From Providencia heimbachae ATCC 35613 (lineage in GTDB: Bacteria; Pseudomonadota; Gammaproteobacteria; Enterobacterales; Enterobacteriaceae): 64,000 nucleotides of DNA. The stretch spans positions 1-64,000 of the forward strand of contig NZ_LXEW01000027.1 of assembly GCF_001655055.1 (NCBI RefSeq). Reading direction: 5' to 3'. Position 1 is the first letter of the stretch. Every line of letters begins with the position of its first letter. Below are positions 50,392 to 60,703 of the stretch, in pieces. The translations under genes and the position numbers were made by a program. The notes below the pieces were generated by a model. That model ran no database searches. It saw only the letters and a list, made by a program, of their open reading frames with translations, and was not told where the DNA came from.

Positions 50392-53300
50392 GTGCGTTTG
50401 GTTATCAGTTTTTTTCTTAGTCTGTTAATCGTTTTCTCATCCATTGCGGCGCCCATTGCATCGCAGGATGAGGCACAGATAAAGCAGGAGCTTAAACAAC
50501 TTGAATCAAGTAAAAATCCTAAAGATGCGGAAATTGCTCAAGCACTTCAAGGCGCATTAAACTGGCTTAGTGAATCCAATGATTCCAATAGTAAAGCCAA
50601 GTCTTATCAAGAAGCGATTGATAATTTTCCTAAAATAATCAAAGGAATAAGACAAAGCTTACTCAATGAAAGTGATGAGCCAGCGCCGATTCCTTCCGGG
50701 ATCAGTTTAAGTGAGCTAGAACAACGGATTATCCAATTAAGCAGCCAACTTCTTGATCAAGGCCGCTTAATGCAGCAAGAACAAGATAAAGGCCGAGAAA
50801 TCATTGAGTCACTCAATGCACTTCCTCAGCAACTGTCTGAGGCAAGGCGCATGCTAGGTGAAGCGAGCTCCCGGTTCCAATCATTAGGTACCCCATCGAC
50901 ACCATTAGCAGAAGCGCAATATACCTTAGCTCAAGCCGAAGTAAGTGCTCGCAAAGCAATCGTAAACGAATTAGAAATGGCGCAGTTATCCGCCAATAAT
51001 CGCCAAGAAATTTCACGCATGACATTAGAGCTCAATAAAAAACGCTACCAGCGTCTTGAGCTTGAATTACAACAGCTACGTGATTTCCAAAATACCCAGC
51101 GCCAACAAAAAGCGATACTGGCATTAGAACACACTGAAATGCTAGCCGAGCAAGGGGAATTAACTCCTTACTTAAAAGAACAGCTCGATATTAACCGTAA
51201 AATGTCGCAAGAATTAACAGAACAAGCACAGCGGATGAGCACCATCACCACCAGCCAGGCGGAAATATCTACCAGTATTCGCGATGCACGCCAAGCGCTC
51301 ACTACTATTCGAGAACAAGCTCAATGGATTAGCAGTTCAAGCACCCTCGGTGAAGCCTTGAGGTCTCAGCTATCACGTCTTCCTGAGATGCCAAAAAGCC
51401 AACAGCTTGACCGCGAAATGGCTGACTTACGTGTTCAACGTTTGAATTACGAAGACACGCTAGAGCGCCTCTCAAAGCTAGATATATCCGCCCAAGAGAC
51501 TGAAAATGCACTGAACCCTGCACAAACACAAGTTTATCAGTCATTGATCAAAACCCGTAAAGAGCTCTTATCATCGCTTATCTCAGGTTTTGATACCGAA
51601 ATGCTTGAGCTGACTAAATTAAATGTTGCCACCGGTCAGCTCGCCGATGCACTAAAAGAAGTTAAAGATGCGTCGAATCGTTATCTCTTCTGGGTGGCTG
51701 ATGTGCCCCCGATTAGCATCAACTACCCAGTGCTGCTGGTAACTGATATCACTCAATTACTGTCTCTCGATACCCTGTCTCAGCTTGCCAGAGCGCTAAA
51801 AGTGATGGCAACAACTCAAGACTCGTTCTTGTATCTATTAGGTTCAGTTATCTTAGTTATTTTTAGTATTAGTACCCGTAAGCACTATCAAGCCTTCTTA
51901 GACCGCTCTAGCCTGCGTATCGGTAAAGTGACTCAAGACCGCTTTTACCTGACTATCCGCACCATTTTTTGGTCAATTATTGTCGCATTACCACTTCCTA
52001 TGATGTGGTCTGCGATCGGTTATGGCCTGCAAAGTGCATGGCAATACCCAATGGCGGTAGCGATAGGGTATGGCGTAAGTGCCACGACACCATTACTGTG
52101 GCTATTTATGATCAGTGAAACTTTTTCACGTCCGACCGGGTTATTTATTGCCCATTTTGGTTGGGATAAAGACGCCGTTAAACGCGCAATGCGCCACTAT
52201 CGCCTCGCCATCTTTGTGATCGTGCCTCTCGTCATGGCATTGATCACCTTTGAACATTATAGCGACAGGGAGTTTGCCGCGACGCTTGGCCGCTTCTGCT
52301 TCTTAGTATTATGTGTCGCTTTAAGCTTAATCACCAATAACTTACGCCGATCACAAATCCCTTTATACCTTGATAGACACGGCTCTGGTGAAAATATTAT
52401 CAACACCGCGCTCTGGCTGTTGATCTTCCTTGCACCAATCGTTGCCGCATTTTTCTCAGTATTGGGTTATTTCTCGACTTCTCAGGCCTTATTGGCTCGG
52501 CTAGAAACCTCTGTGGCGATTTGGTTTGTGATACTGATTATCTATCACACCATTCGACGTTGGATGTCGATGCAGCGCCGTAAACTGGCTTTTGAGCGGG
52601 CTAAACAACGCCGTGCAGAAATGCTCGCACAACGTGCGAAAGGGGAAGATGATAATCAGCTACCCAATGCGAGTAACGAAGGTAATATTGATATCGAAGA
52701 ACAAGTGATTGACCTTGATGCTATCAGTACTCAGTCTGTCGGTCTTGTTCGCTCTATTTTAACCATGATTGCGTTAGTTTCGCTGATCTGGCTGTGGTCT
52801 GAATTGCATACCGCATTTTCATTCCTTGAAAACATTCGCTTGTGGGATGTTACCTCCACCATCAATGGCGTTGACACTATCCAGCCTATTACCATGGGCT
52901 CAATTTTTATCGCCATTTTGATCATCATCGTCACGGCACAATTAGTTCGTAATCTCCCAGCACTGCTTGAGCTTGCTGTATTACAGCATCTTGATTTAAC
53001 ACCCGGTACCGGCTATGCCATTAGTACATTAACCAAATATACCATCACGATTATCGGGATTATTTTTGGTTTCTCTATGTTAGGTATTGATTGGTCAAAA
53101 CTGCAATGGCTTATTGCGGCAATGGGGGTTGGCTTAGGCTTTGGCTTACAAGAAATTTTTGCCAATATTATCTCTGGTTTAATGATTTTATTTGAAAAAC
53201 CGATTCGTATTGGCGATACCGTGACTATCCGTAATTTAACCGGTAGCATCACAAAAATTAATACCCGAGCCACAACCCTGACCGACTGGGATAGAAAAGA

Positions 53301-53733
53301 AATTATTGTACCCAATAAGGCCTTTATTACTGAGCAATTTATTAACTGGTCACTGTCGGATACCGTGACACGTATTGTCATGACGATCCCAGCCCCAACG
53401 GATGCTAACAGTGAATTGATCACGAATACCATTTTACGTGCCGCAGAACGCTCAACCATGATTTTAGATAACCCCGCCCCTGAAGTTTATCTAGTTGATT
53501 TACAACAAGGTATTCAAATATTTGAGTTGCGGGTTTACGCGGCAGAAATGGGTCATCGCTTACCCGCTCGCCATGAAATTCATCAAAATATTTTGGCATC
53601 CTTCGCAGAGCAAGGAATTACACTGCCATTCCCACCGTTCCAAGCAAGGGTTGATGTACGTGACAATACATTGCAAAGTGCGACAAATAACTTATCGGGT
53701 CGCAACCCAACGCGTAAATCAGGGGAACTGTAA
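50392..53733 (+). CDS. mscM: Mechanosensitive channel MscM (YjeP)
   Basis: 1113 aa (E. coli 1107). It has a signal peptide (~1-23) and a long Gln/Glu-rich coiled-coil periplasmic region to about residue 470. Multiple membrane helices follow, then the MscS core: pore-lining helix region LIAAMGVGLGFGLQEIFANIISGL and beta domain IRIGDTVTIRNLTGSI. It opens under hypo-osmotic shock. GTG 50392 has AAGGAG 9 bases before it and begins the signal peptide; the TTG at 50374 lies within the RBS. Confidence 0.95.
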   Translation: MRLVISFFLSLLIVFSSIAAPIASQDEAQIKQELKQLESSKNPKDAEIAQALQGALNWLSESNDSNSKAKSYQEAIDNFPKIIKGIRQSLLNESDEPAPIPSGISLSELEQRIIQLSSQLLDQGRLMQQEQDKGREIIESLNALPQQLSEARRMLGEASSRFQSLGTPSTPLAEAQYTLAQAEVSARKAIVNELEMAQLSANNRQEISRMTLELNKKRYQRLELELQQLRDFQNTQRQQKAILALEHTEMLAEQGELTPYLKEQLDINRKMSQELTEQAQRMSTITTSQAEISTSIRDARQALTTIREQAQWISSSSTLGEALRSQLSRLPEMPKSQQLDREMADLRVQRLNYEDTLERLSKLDISAQETENALNPAQTQVYQSLIKTRKELLSSLISGFDTEMLELTKLNVATGQLADALKEVKDASNRYLFWVADVPPISINYPVLLVTDITQLLSLDTLSQLARALKVMATTQDSFLYLLGSVILVIFSISTRKHYQAFLDRSSLRIGKVTQDRFYLTIRTIFWSIIVALPLPMMWSAIGYGLQSAWQYPMAVAIGYGVSATTPLLWLFMISETFSRPTGLFIAHFGWDKDAVKRAMRHYRLAIFVIVPLVMALITFEHYSDREFAATLGRFCFLVLCVALSLITNNLRRSQIPLYLDRHGSGENIINTALWLLIFLAPIVAAFFSVLGYFSTSQALLARLETSVAIWFVILIIYHTIRRWMSMQRRKLAFERAKQRRAEMLAQRAKGEDDNQLPNASNEGNIDIEEQVIDLDAISTQSVGLVRSILTMIALVSLIWLWSELHTAFSFLENIRLWDVTSTINGVDTIQPITMGSIFIAILIIIVTAQLVRNLPALLELAVLQHLDLTPGTGYAISTLTKYTITIIGIIFGFSMLGIDWSKLQWLIAAMGVGLGFGLQEIFANIISGLMILFEKPIRIGDTVTIRNLTGSITKINTRATTLTDWDRKEIIVPNKAFITEQFINWSLSDTVTRIVMTIPAPTDANSELITNTILRAAERSTMILDNPAPEVYLVDLQQGIQIFELRVYAAEMGHRLPARHEIHQNILASFAEQGITLPFPPFQARVDVRDNTLQSATNNLSGRNPTRKSGEL

Positions 53734-53737
53734 TCTT

Positions 53738-53770
53738 TTTAAGGGCTAATTTTTAGCCCTTAATCTTATT
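53738..53770 (+). terminator. psd-mscM terminator
   Basis: Stem AAGGGCTAA / TTAGCCCTT (53741-53761), followed by AATCTTATTT. Confidence 0.75.
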
Positions 53771-53804
53771 TGATGAAGCCCTATTTTTTATTCAAGGCAG
53801 TGAT

Positions 53805-54137
53805 ATGACACAATCTTTAAATACACGGGATGAGTTAATTAGACTTAAAGTTAGCCAACTTGAGCGTATCAGCTCAATTCTCTTTTTCTTGATCCCATTA
53901 GTTATCTTATTGATTGTTGGTAAAACATTTGCCTTTAATACCTTATATCTTTGGCAAGGTTTTAGCCTGTTATATATTGTGGTTTATCGCTTGTTAGTGA
54001 GGAAGCTTTCATCAAAACAAGCGCAATTAAAAGTACGTCGAGGATGGGGATATAACCGTTTCTATCGTTTCTGTTGGGGATATTTGCCGCTATCACTGAT
54101 TGTGATGGTGGGATACCAAATCATACCCCACCAATAA
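53805..54137 (+). CDS. Small membrane protein of unknown function
   Basis: 110 aa. The amphipathic N-terminus (TRDELIRLKVSQLERI) is followed by hydrophobic segments at ~25-41, 46-62 and ~90-105. Between them is a very basic loop (RKLSSKQAQLKVRRGWGYNRFYRF). No family was recognised. It lies between mscM and a convergent Sel1-repeat gene. A ribosome-binding site is not obvious (AAGG about 11 bases upstream of the ATG). The length, orientation and composition look like a real gene. Confidence 0.6.
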   Translation: MTQSLNTRDELIRLKVSQLERISSILFFLIPLVILLIVGKTFAFNTLYLWQGFSLLYIVVYRLLVRKLSSKQAQLKVRRGWGYNRFYRFCWGYLPLSLIVMVGYQIIPHQ

Positions 54138-54145
54138 TCCGCAAG

Positions 54146-54949
54146 TTAACTCTCTTTAAAACCATAGGTCTTAATGTAATTATCCGCTAATTTCTGCGCT
54201 TGCTGCATTTCATCTTCACTGAGCTGCTGGGCTATTTTTTCTTGCAGTCTATGGCTCTCTTTATTACCACTGTATACCGCAGTGGATAACCACGCATAAG
54301 CCTGCTGAAGGTTTTTCTTAACCCCCTTTCCTTGTGAGTACATTACGCCTAAACGATCCTGTGACTTGGCATCTTTTTGTTTAGCCGCTTTCCTAAACCA
54401 AAATACGGCTTTTTCATCATCAACATCAACGCCACTGCCAATGGAGTACATTTGTCCAATATTGAATTGAGCGATAGCATTGCCGCCTTGAGCGGCTTTT
54501 CTAAACCAAAAAGCCGCTTTGACTAAATCTTGTCCAACACCTAAACCTTGAGCATACATCATGGCCATATTGGTTTCTGCGCGAGTATCACCCTGCTTAG
54601 CGGCTTGTTCATACCACAGCATCGCTTTGTCATAATCGCGACGAACACCAAAACCATTTACATACATAGTTCCTAAACGAAATTGGGCATCAGAGTTACC
54701 TTGATCGCCCGCTTTAATGAACCATTCGGCGGCTGTTTTTGAGTCTTGTGAAACACCATTGCCTTTAAAATAGCGTTCTCCAAGTAAAAACTGGGCGGTA
54801 GGGTCGCCTTTTTCAGCGGATTGCGTTATTTGCTCTATCGTTGGTTGGGCTACTGCGCTAGATGTCGCGGGGGGGACGGCAGGTTTAGCAATTAATATCG
54901 AACTATAACAAACAGAACCTAACAAGAGCGCTAACGCAATTCTTTTCAT
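54146..54949 (-). CDS. Sel1-repeat (tetratricopeptide-like) secreted protein
   Basis: 267 aa with a signal peptide (RIALALLLGSVCYSSILIAKPA) and about five Sel1 repeats from residue ~50 to ~225. Each repeat carries the AQFxLGxMYxxGxGVxxDxxKAxxWFxKAAxQG pattern. Periplasmic Sel1 proteins are usually scaffolds for protein-protein contacts; the partner is unknown. The start is ATG 54949; the frame extends upstream through a repeat element to TTG 54982 and that part is rejected. Confidence 0.85.
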   Translation of the reverse strand: MKRIALALLLGSVCYSSILIAKPAVPPATSSAVAQPTIEQITQSAEKGDPTAQFLLGERYFKGNGVSQDSKTAAEWFIKAGDQGNSDAQFRLGTMYVNGFGVRRDYDKAMLWYEQAAKQGDTRAETNMAMMYAQGLGVGQDLVKAAFWFRKAAQGGNAIAQFNIGQMYSIGSGVDVDDEKAVFWFRKAAKQKDAKSQDRLGVMYSQGKGVKKNLQQAYAWLSTAVYSGNKESHRLQEKIAQQLSEDEMQQAQKLADNYIKTYGFKES

Positions 54950-54973
54950 CCTAAAAAACCCTCTATAATGCAG

Positions 54974-55100
54974 TATACTCAAAATAATTCAAAGCAATGC
55001 CCTGTCGTTAAATGTCAGCATGATATGAACCTCAACCCCTTGAAGCTCAAGCTACGCAGGGCTTCTATAGCTTAAACTTGCTTTGCCATATAGAGAATAG
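54974..55100. repeat. Inverted-repeat element upstream of Sel1 gene
   Basis: Left end TATACTCAAAATAATTCAAAG at 54974. The internal arms CAAAGCAA...CCCTG and CAGGG...TTGCTTTG are perfect inverse pairs. The right boundary is uncertain. It lies 24 bases from the Sel1 gene start, so its promoter may be inside or beyond this element. Confidence 0.55.
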
Positions 55101-55150
55101 GAAAATTGACTTAATTTGCATTAAAAGCACTTTTCGTTGAACTTATATCG

Positions 55151-55192
55151 CGAAAAAAGCCAACTCGCATTTTACGCTAACTGGCTTTTTTC
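55151..55192. terminator. yigL terminator
   Basis: CGAAAAAAGCCA (55151) pairs with TGGCTTTTTTCG (55182). Inside is a further GC pair. T-rich on both strands, so it may act in both directions. Confidence 0.75.
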
Positions 55193-55213
55193 GATGACGA
55201 ATTTAAATAGCAA

Positions 55214-56026
55214 TTATGATTCAATTAAATATTTATTTCTTAAATAACGGGCAACCGCATCATCACTATTTGAGCCAATAACTTCCATATGCGGCAATGC
55301 ATCTTTTAGTAATTGATGCGCATTTTGCATGATGCAGCCTTTACCCGCCACCGTCAGCATTTCTCTGTCATTCATGCCATCACCAAAAGCAATACAATCG
55401 TCGGCAATATAACCATGAAGAGCAGCAACTTGTTTTAGCGCCTCGCCTTTGGAAACCTCACCCGCCATAACTTCGAGGCAGCTACGCAAAGAGAAGGTTA
55501 CGTTGACTTTATCTTGCCAGCGACGTTGGATCCTTTGTTGTAAATCAACCAGAAGATCATGATCTTCACTGGTAAAATAAACCTTGCACACCTCTTCAGT
55601 CGCAAAATGGTGACGATCAAAGAGTTGGTAATTAAACACCGACTCTTTAAAAAACTCCTTTTGCTCCGGACTTTCACGGTTAATAAACCAGTCATCCCCA
55701 TGATAGTAGTTTGTGACCAATTCTGGATTATCAAACTCCATCAAGCAAAGCTCATGGGCAATTTGCGGATCAACATTATGTTGGAAGATCAGATCGCCAT
55801 TTGTATTATGAATACGTGCCCCGTTAGAGGTGATCATATAGGCATCGATACCCAATCCATCACGAATTTGGGCAACATCAACATGATGACGCCCGGTTGC
55901 AAAGACAAAACGAACATCTTGTGTTGTCACGAGTTGTTTCAATGTCTCTTTCGTATAAGACGTTAAATCATGATTGGGGGATAAAAGTGTGCCGTCCAAA
56001 TCGGAAGCAACAACTGGATATTTCAT
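55214..56026 (-). CDS. yigL: HAD-family phosphatase YigL
   Basis: 270 aa (E. coli YigL 266), Cof-type HAD. Motif I is VASDLDGTLLSP (D9 nucleophile), motif II FATGRHH, and motif IV FGDGMNDREML, with a C2 cap between. E. coli YigL dephosphorylates sugar phosphates and pyridoxal phosphate. It lies 13 bases downstream of pldB and is co-oriented, as in E. coli. Confidence 0.95.
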   Translation of the reverse strand: MKYPVVASDLDGTLLSPNHDLTSYTKETLKQLVTTQDVRFVFATGRHHVDVAQIRDGLGIDAYMITSNGARIHNTNGDLIFQHNVDPQIAHELCLMEFDNPELVTNYYHGDDWFINRESPEQKEFFKESVFNYQLFDRHHFATEEVCKVYFTSEDHDLLVDLQQRIQRRWQDKVNVTFSLRSCLEVMAGEVSKGEALKQVAALHGYIADDCIAFGDGMNDREMLTVAGKGCIMQNAHQLLKDALPHMEVIGSNSDDAVARYLRNKYLIES

Positions 56027-56039
56027 ATAGAGTTCCTAG

Positions 56040-57035
56040 CTAATACTGGTCAAAAAAATCACAGATAGCATTTAGCGCCATCGCTCTAAGTGCATCAACC
56101 TCAAACAGGATTTCGTGGTGGGCCCCTTCAATGATGAGGGGTAATTTTTCTTCTCTTCCTGTCAGCGCTTTTTGCCGACTTTGACAAAAAGCTTGTAGCT
56201 CTCGATGACTTACCACTTTCTCTTCACTGGCTTCTAACACCATCAGTGGTACATCAATCTCTCCCGCTTTCGCAATAAGCTCATCGCCAACCGCAAAACT
56301 CTCTCGTAACCAGTGGTACGTTGGACCACCGAGACGTAATTCGGGGTAATCTGCATAATAACGTAAATAGCGACGATAACGTTCTTGGCTATGTGTAAGC
56401 ACGTTGATCAAATAAGGTAAAGGCTGCCATTTCCCTGTAGAGGCGGCATAATCATTACGAATATTTGTGCGAGACTCGGCTCTATCCACAATAAAACTCG
56501 CCAACCAATGCGGCATGGGTAAATTAATACCAATCATTGGCGCACATAGCGCCGCCGCATCAAAAGTCACGCTATCTCGCAGTAAATATCCCGCAAGAAT
56601 GGCACTGCCCATAGAATGACCAAGGGCATAGCATTTGGGGTAATGTCGATATTTTACTTCTAGCTCAATTAACTGAGCGAAATCATCAATATAATCAGAG
56701 AAACGTTCAACATGCCCTTTTTGCGGGTCTGCTAACATACGTCCAGAGATCCCTTGACCACGGTGATCAATAATAAAAACATCAAACCCTAAATGAAAAA
56801 AATCGTAGGCAATTTCTGGATATTTGATGTAGCTTTCGCTGCGACCGGGAGAAATAACGATGGCTTTATTATGTTTAGATTTTATAAAACGAACATAGCG
56901 AATAGGTACATTATCAACACCGAGAAACTCCGCTTCTTCGCGGTGCTGCCAAAAGTCTAAAAGTGGGCCGTTGGCAAAGGCAGAGAACTGAGTTTCTCGA
57001 TTAAGCCAGCTTTTTTTTAGGCTTTCAGGTGTCAT
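56040..57035 (-). CDS. pldB: Lysophospholipase L2 PldB
   Basis: 331 aa (E. coli 340). Alpha/beta hydrolase at the inner membrane that degrades lysophospholipids. The oxyanion/strand segment IIDHRGQGISGRM, nucleophile elbow ALGHSMGSAILAGY (Ser in GHSMG) and C-terminal His in EGAHHEILFE are present. The ATG at 57035 has AAAGG 9 bases upstream. It lies between yigL and recQ; rhtB and rhtC, which separate recQ from pldB in E. coli, are absent. Confidence 0.95.
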   Translation of the reverse strand: MTPESLKKSWLNRETQFSAFANGPLLDFWQHREEAEFLGVDNVPIRYVRFIKSKHNKAIVISPGRSESYIKYPEIAYDFFHLGFDVFIIDHRGQGISGRMLADPQKGHVERFSDYIDDFAQLIELEVKYRHYPKCYALGHSMGSAILAGYLLRDSVTFDAAALCAPMIGINLPMPHWLASFIVDRAESRTNIRNDYAASTGKWQPLPYLINVLTHSQERYRRYLRYYADYPELRLGGPTYHWLRESFAVGDELIAKAGEIDVPLMVLEASEEKVVSHRELQAFCQSRQKALTGREEKLPLIIEGAHHEILFEVDALRAMALNAICDFFDQY

Positions 57036-57051
57036 CAAGTCTATCCTTTAT

Positions 57052-58878
57052 TCATTCATAACCTTCAAGGTGATCTCGAATGAGCGTCATAAACGCCTCA
57101 CCGAAACGCTCTAATTTTTTCTCTCCAACACCATTGACCAGCAATAATTCAGTCGGAGACGTTGGGCAGTGTTCCGCCATTTCGATTAACGTTGCATCGT
57201 TAAAAACAACAAAGGGGGGGATATTTTCTTCATCCGCAATCGATTTTCGTAGTTTACGTAATTTAGCAAACAATTTTTTATCATAATTGCCGCTATAAAC
57301 TTTACTTTGCTGGTTACGACTTTTCGTGACCAAAACTCGTGGTACAGCAAGTTGTAGCGATGATTCGCCTCTTAATATCGGTCTTGCCGCTTCGGTTAAC
57401 TGAAGTGCAGAAAAATGTGCGATATTTTGCGTGATCATCCCTAAGTGGATCAATTGACGGATAACGCTGATCCAGTGTTCATTGGTTTGTTCTTTGCCAA
57501 TGCTATAAACAGGAAGTTTGTCGTGGCCAAGGTCACGAATACGCTGATTATTTGCACCGCGCAAGACTTCTACAATATAGCCGATACCAAAGCGTTGACC
57601 AACACGATAAATGCATGAAAGCGCTTTTTGAGCATCAATTAACCCATCGTATTTTTTCGGTGGATCTAAACAAATATCACAGTTACCACAAGGCTGTTGG
57701 CGATTTTCGCCAAAATAATTCAATAAAACCAGTCGGCGACAGGTTTGCGCTTCGGCAAATGCCGCAATGGCATTCAACTTATGGCGCTCAATATCTTGCT
57801 GCATTCCTGCCGGTTTCTCTTCTAAGCAACGGCGAAGCCATGCCATATCCGCAGGATCGTAAAACAAAACAGCCTCAGCTTCGACGCCATCACGCCCTGC
57901 TCGGCCAGTTTCTTGATAATAAGCTTCGATATTACGAGGAATATCGAAGTGAGCCACAAACCGCACGTTTGACTTGTTGATCCCCATGCCAAAAGCCACT
58001 GTCGCCACCACAATTTGCAGATTATCTTTCAAAAATGCATCTTGAACCCATTCACGCTGCTGATTCTCTAAACCTGCGTGATAAGCGGCAACACTTAACC
58101 CGCGTTTTTGTAATCGTTCTGCGGTTTCTTCCACCTTATTACGGCTGTTGCAGTACACAATTCCCGCTTTACCTTTTTGTCCTTTAATAAAAAACCAAAG
58201 TTGATCCAATGGCTTATATTTCTCAACAAGGGTATAGCGAATATTGGGTCTATCGAAGCTGCTCACATGAACTAAAGGGTCATGAAGCTCCAATAACCGA
58301 ATAATATCTGCACGAGTGGTTTCATCCGCCGTGGCCGTCAGCGCCATAACGGGTACGTTAGGCAGAGACTGTCTTAATTGACCTAATGAACGATATTCAG
58401 GACGAAAATCATGTCCCCATTGGGAAATACAGTGAGCTTCATCTACCGCCAGCAATGTAATATTCCAATGAGCTAGCTGACTTAAAAAATATTCTGTCAG
58501 TAACCGTTCGGGGGCGACATACAATAGTTTGATATCTCCGTTGCCACATTTCTCCATGATTTGACGTTGTTCTTGTGGAGTTTGTGAGGAGTTCAAACAA
58601 GCGGCATTCACGCCATGTAATTGCAATTGGTCAACTTGGTCTTTCATCAAGGAAATTAATGGCGAAACCACTAATGTTACCCCGTCTTTAACCAATGCAG
58701 GGACTTGGTAGCATAAGGATTTCCCTCCCCCTGTCGGCATCAAGACCAAGCAATCACGGTTATCGAGGATCGCACCAATGACAGCATCTTGTCCTGGACG
58801 AAACGACTGGTAACCAAAAGTGCTATTTAGTACACTTTCAGCGAGTGATAATGGGTTGGTTACGCAAGCGGTGGACAC
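57052..58878 (-). CDS. recQ: ATP-dependent DNA helicase RecQ
   Basis: 608 aa (E. coli 609). A 3'-5' helicase in recombination and fork repair. Walker [14 protein letters not shown], the DEAH box [15 protein letters not shown], motif [14 protein letters not shown], the RQC zinc cysteines (CRRLVLL...CGNCDIC) and a C-terminal HRDC domain are present. The start is GTG 58878, with GAGG 6-7 bases upstream and matching the family length; the frame extends to 58914 without support. Confidence 0.97.
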   Translation of the reverse strand: MSTACVTNPLSLAESVLNSTFGYQSFRPGQDAVIGAILDNRDCLVLMPTGGGKSLCYQVPALVKDGVTLVVSPLISLMKDQVDQLQLHGVNAACLNSSQTPQEQRQIMEKCGNGDIKLLYVAPERLLTEYFLSQLAHWNITLLAVDEAHCISQWGHDFRPEYRSLGQLRQSLPNVPVMALTATADETTRADIIRLLELHDPLVHVSSFDRPNIRYTLVEKYKPLDQLWFFIKGQKGKAGIVYCNSRNKVEETAERLQKRGLSVAAYHAGLENQQREWVQDAFLKDNLQIVVATVAFGMGINKSNVRFVAHFDIPRNIEAYYQETGRAGRDGVEAEAVLFYDPADMAWLRRCLEEKPAGMQQDIERHKLNAIAAFAEAQTCRRLVLLNYFGENRQQPCGNCDICLDPPKKYDGLIDAQKALSCIYRVGQRFGIGYIVEVLRGANNQRIRDLGHDKLPVYSIGKEQTNEHWISVIRQLIHLGMITQNIAHFSALQLTEAARPILRGESSLQLAVPRVLVTKSRNQQSKVYSGNYDKKLFAKLRKLRKSIADEENIPPFVVFNDATLIEMAEHCPTSPTELLLVNGVGEKKLERFGEAFMTLIRDHLEGYE

Positions 58879-59008
58879 AAACTTCCTCAATCTATAAAGC
58901 AAGTCGCTGCCCAAACAGAGCAGCGAAGAATCGGATCGGTAGGATAAAAACCTACCAAGATATTACCTTGAAACTCAGATAATGTCTGCTAACAAATGTG
59001 GATAGCAA

Positions 59009-59902
59009 TTAAAGCATATCGTTTAACATGACACCAATACCAAAGCGTGTCTGCCGATAATTATAGTCGATCATTGACTCGCCATAGCCACTAAAGAGTT
59101 GGGTATACAGCCTAACGTGTTTGCTAATTGGGTAACTCCAACCGAGCTCGCCGCCACCATAACCACTATTCCAATTATAGCGACCCGTCGCCGTAATCAC
59201 GCTATCACCCAGAGCATAACCCACTTTTAAACGATAGTACCCCATATACTTAGTGATATCTTTGTTATCATCACTTCCTTCACTTTCAGGGATGCGATAC
59301 CAAGGTTTGAGATCAACCTGCCAATTCCCATTTTGTGCCATTGCTCTCGCGTACACTCGATTCCAACTACGAGAGGTTGGGTCAGAACGCCCATTAGATT
59401 CGTGATTAAAACCCGTTTCAAACTCACGAACCGTCCAGCCACCTAACTGATAATCCGTCAACCAGCCTACAAAAACCTGCGGTTCATAATTGGTTTCACG
59501 AAATGGCGAAGATTCTTTCTTATTACTTAGCTGCCACCAAGAACGTTGGGTATAGGAGACGGCTAAAATTGAATCATCCCCTGCAATACCCGCCCATAAT
59601 GGAAATGCAAGACTTAACTGAAACTTAACTTCATCATTAAGCGCATCATCACCCCAGTCATAGCTGGCGATCGCTTTTTTATTGATCGATGAGGTATAAG
59701 TATAAATTATATAATTAGATTCATAAGGATACAGTACGAAGGGATTATCGTAGTTTTGCAATAACCCTGAAATGATACTACCTCGAATTGGCGAGTTATC
59801 CTTTACATCTGAGTTTGATTTTGTATCAAGATTTTCTGAAGCGAAAAGTGAAACAGACCAAAAACAGAGCACAAAACTCAGTAACATCGGTAAAGCGCGC
59901 AT
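59009..59902 (-). CDS. pldA: Outer-membrane phospholipase A
   Basis: 297 aa (E. coli OMPLA 289) with a signal peptide ending near FASE (residue ~22) and a 12-strand barrel. The catalytic residues fall in FNHESNGRSDPTSRSWNR, which holds the His and Ser of the active site plus the conserved Asn. It degrades phospholipids that reach the outer leaflet. It is upstream of recQ, as in E. coli, and divergent from yigI. Confidence 0.96.
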   Translation of the reverse strand: MRALPMLLSFVLCFWSVSLFASENLDTKSNSDVKDNSPIRGSIISGLLQNYDNPFVLYPYESNYIIYTYTSSINKKAIASYDWGDDALNDEVKFQLSLAFPLWAGIAGDDSILAVSYTQRSWWQLSNKKESSPFRETNYEPQVFVGWLTDYQLGGWTVREFETGFNHESNGRSDPTSRSWNRVYARAMAQNGNWQVDLKPWYRIPESEGSDDNKDITKYMGYYRLKVGYALGDSVITATGRYNWNSGYGGGELGWSYPISKHVRLYTQLFSGYGESMIDYNYRQTRFGIGVMLNDML

Positions 59903-60055
59903 TCGTCATTCCTATTTTCAACAGCATCAAAAAAAAGTTTGTCCTATTTTACACACAAAACTGATTAGCTGTTGAAAGATTATTCATTTGTTTGATAGAG
60001 ACATAAATTAAACATAATGATAACGTACTATTTACATAATTTTTAAAGGATGAAG

Positions 60056-60529
60056 ATGATGAATGACCGCATTTATACCTTAGAAGAAGCTAGTCAGCTC
60101 ATGAGTAATGCGTTTATCTACAAAATGCCTTTTAATCAATTATTAGGCATCAAACTTGCACATATGAACGAAGATTTTGTCCAACTCACCGTGGAGAATC
60201 GCCCTGAACTTATTGGCAATTTCACGCAAAATATTTTACATGGTGGTGTGATCGCATCAATTCTGGATGTCGCAGGAGGAATGGTATGCATTAACCGGAT
60301 ATTACAGCGGATTAATCCCCTCGTACATCAAGAAATTGCCGATAAAATGTCGCGTATGGGCACGATAGATCTACGTGTTGATTACCTACGTCCCGGTCGT
60401 GGCGAAATCTTTACCGCCAGTGCCAGTTTACTGCGTGATGGAAATAAAATCGCGGTAACGCGCTGCGAATTGCACAATGAGCGCAACCAACATATTGCAA
60501 CTGCAACAGCAACTTACTTGATTGGCTAA
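60056..60529 (+). CDS. yigI: YigI, hotdog-fold thioesterase
   Basis: 157 aa (E. coli YigI 155). Hotdog-fold acyl-CoA thioesterase-like protein with ILHGGVIASILDVAGGMVC and MGTIDLRVDYLRPGRGEIFTASASLLRDGNKIAVTRCE-type motifs (GTIDLRVDYLRPG visible). In E. coli YigI is reported to act on medium- and long-chain acyl-CoA. AAAGG lies 6 bases before ATG 60056; the ATG at 60050 would overlap it, and ATG 60059 is also possible. Confidence 0.92.
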   Translation: MMNDRIYTLEEASQLMSNAFIYKMPFNQLLGIKLAHMNEDFVQLTVENRPELIGNFTQNILHGGVIASILDVAGGMVCINRILQRINPLVHQEIADKMSRMGTIDLRVDYLRPGRGEIFTASASLLRDGNKIAVTRCELHNERNQHIATATATYLIG

Positions 60530-60629
60530 CTTGAACTTATTGAGTAAAACTATCAGTAGAAATTAATCACTCAGTAAACTAATAACTTGTAAAAAAACCA
60601 GAGCAATGTCACATTAGCTGAGTCACAAA

Positions 60630-60662
60630 TCGAGCCAATCTTTTTTAGGCTCGATCTCTCAA
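60630..60662 (+). terminator. Hairpin between yigI and rarD
   Basis: Stem ATCGAGCC / GGCTCGAT around an 11-base T-rich loop, tail CTCTCAATC. It may be a weak terminator of yigI. Confidence 0.45.
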
Positions 60663-60703
60663 TCAATTTTCATTAAATCTTTAATTCAATTTCAGAGCCA
60701 ATA

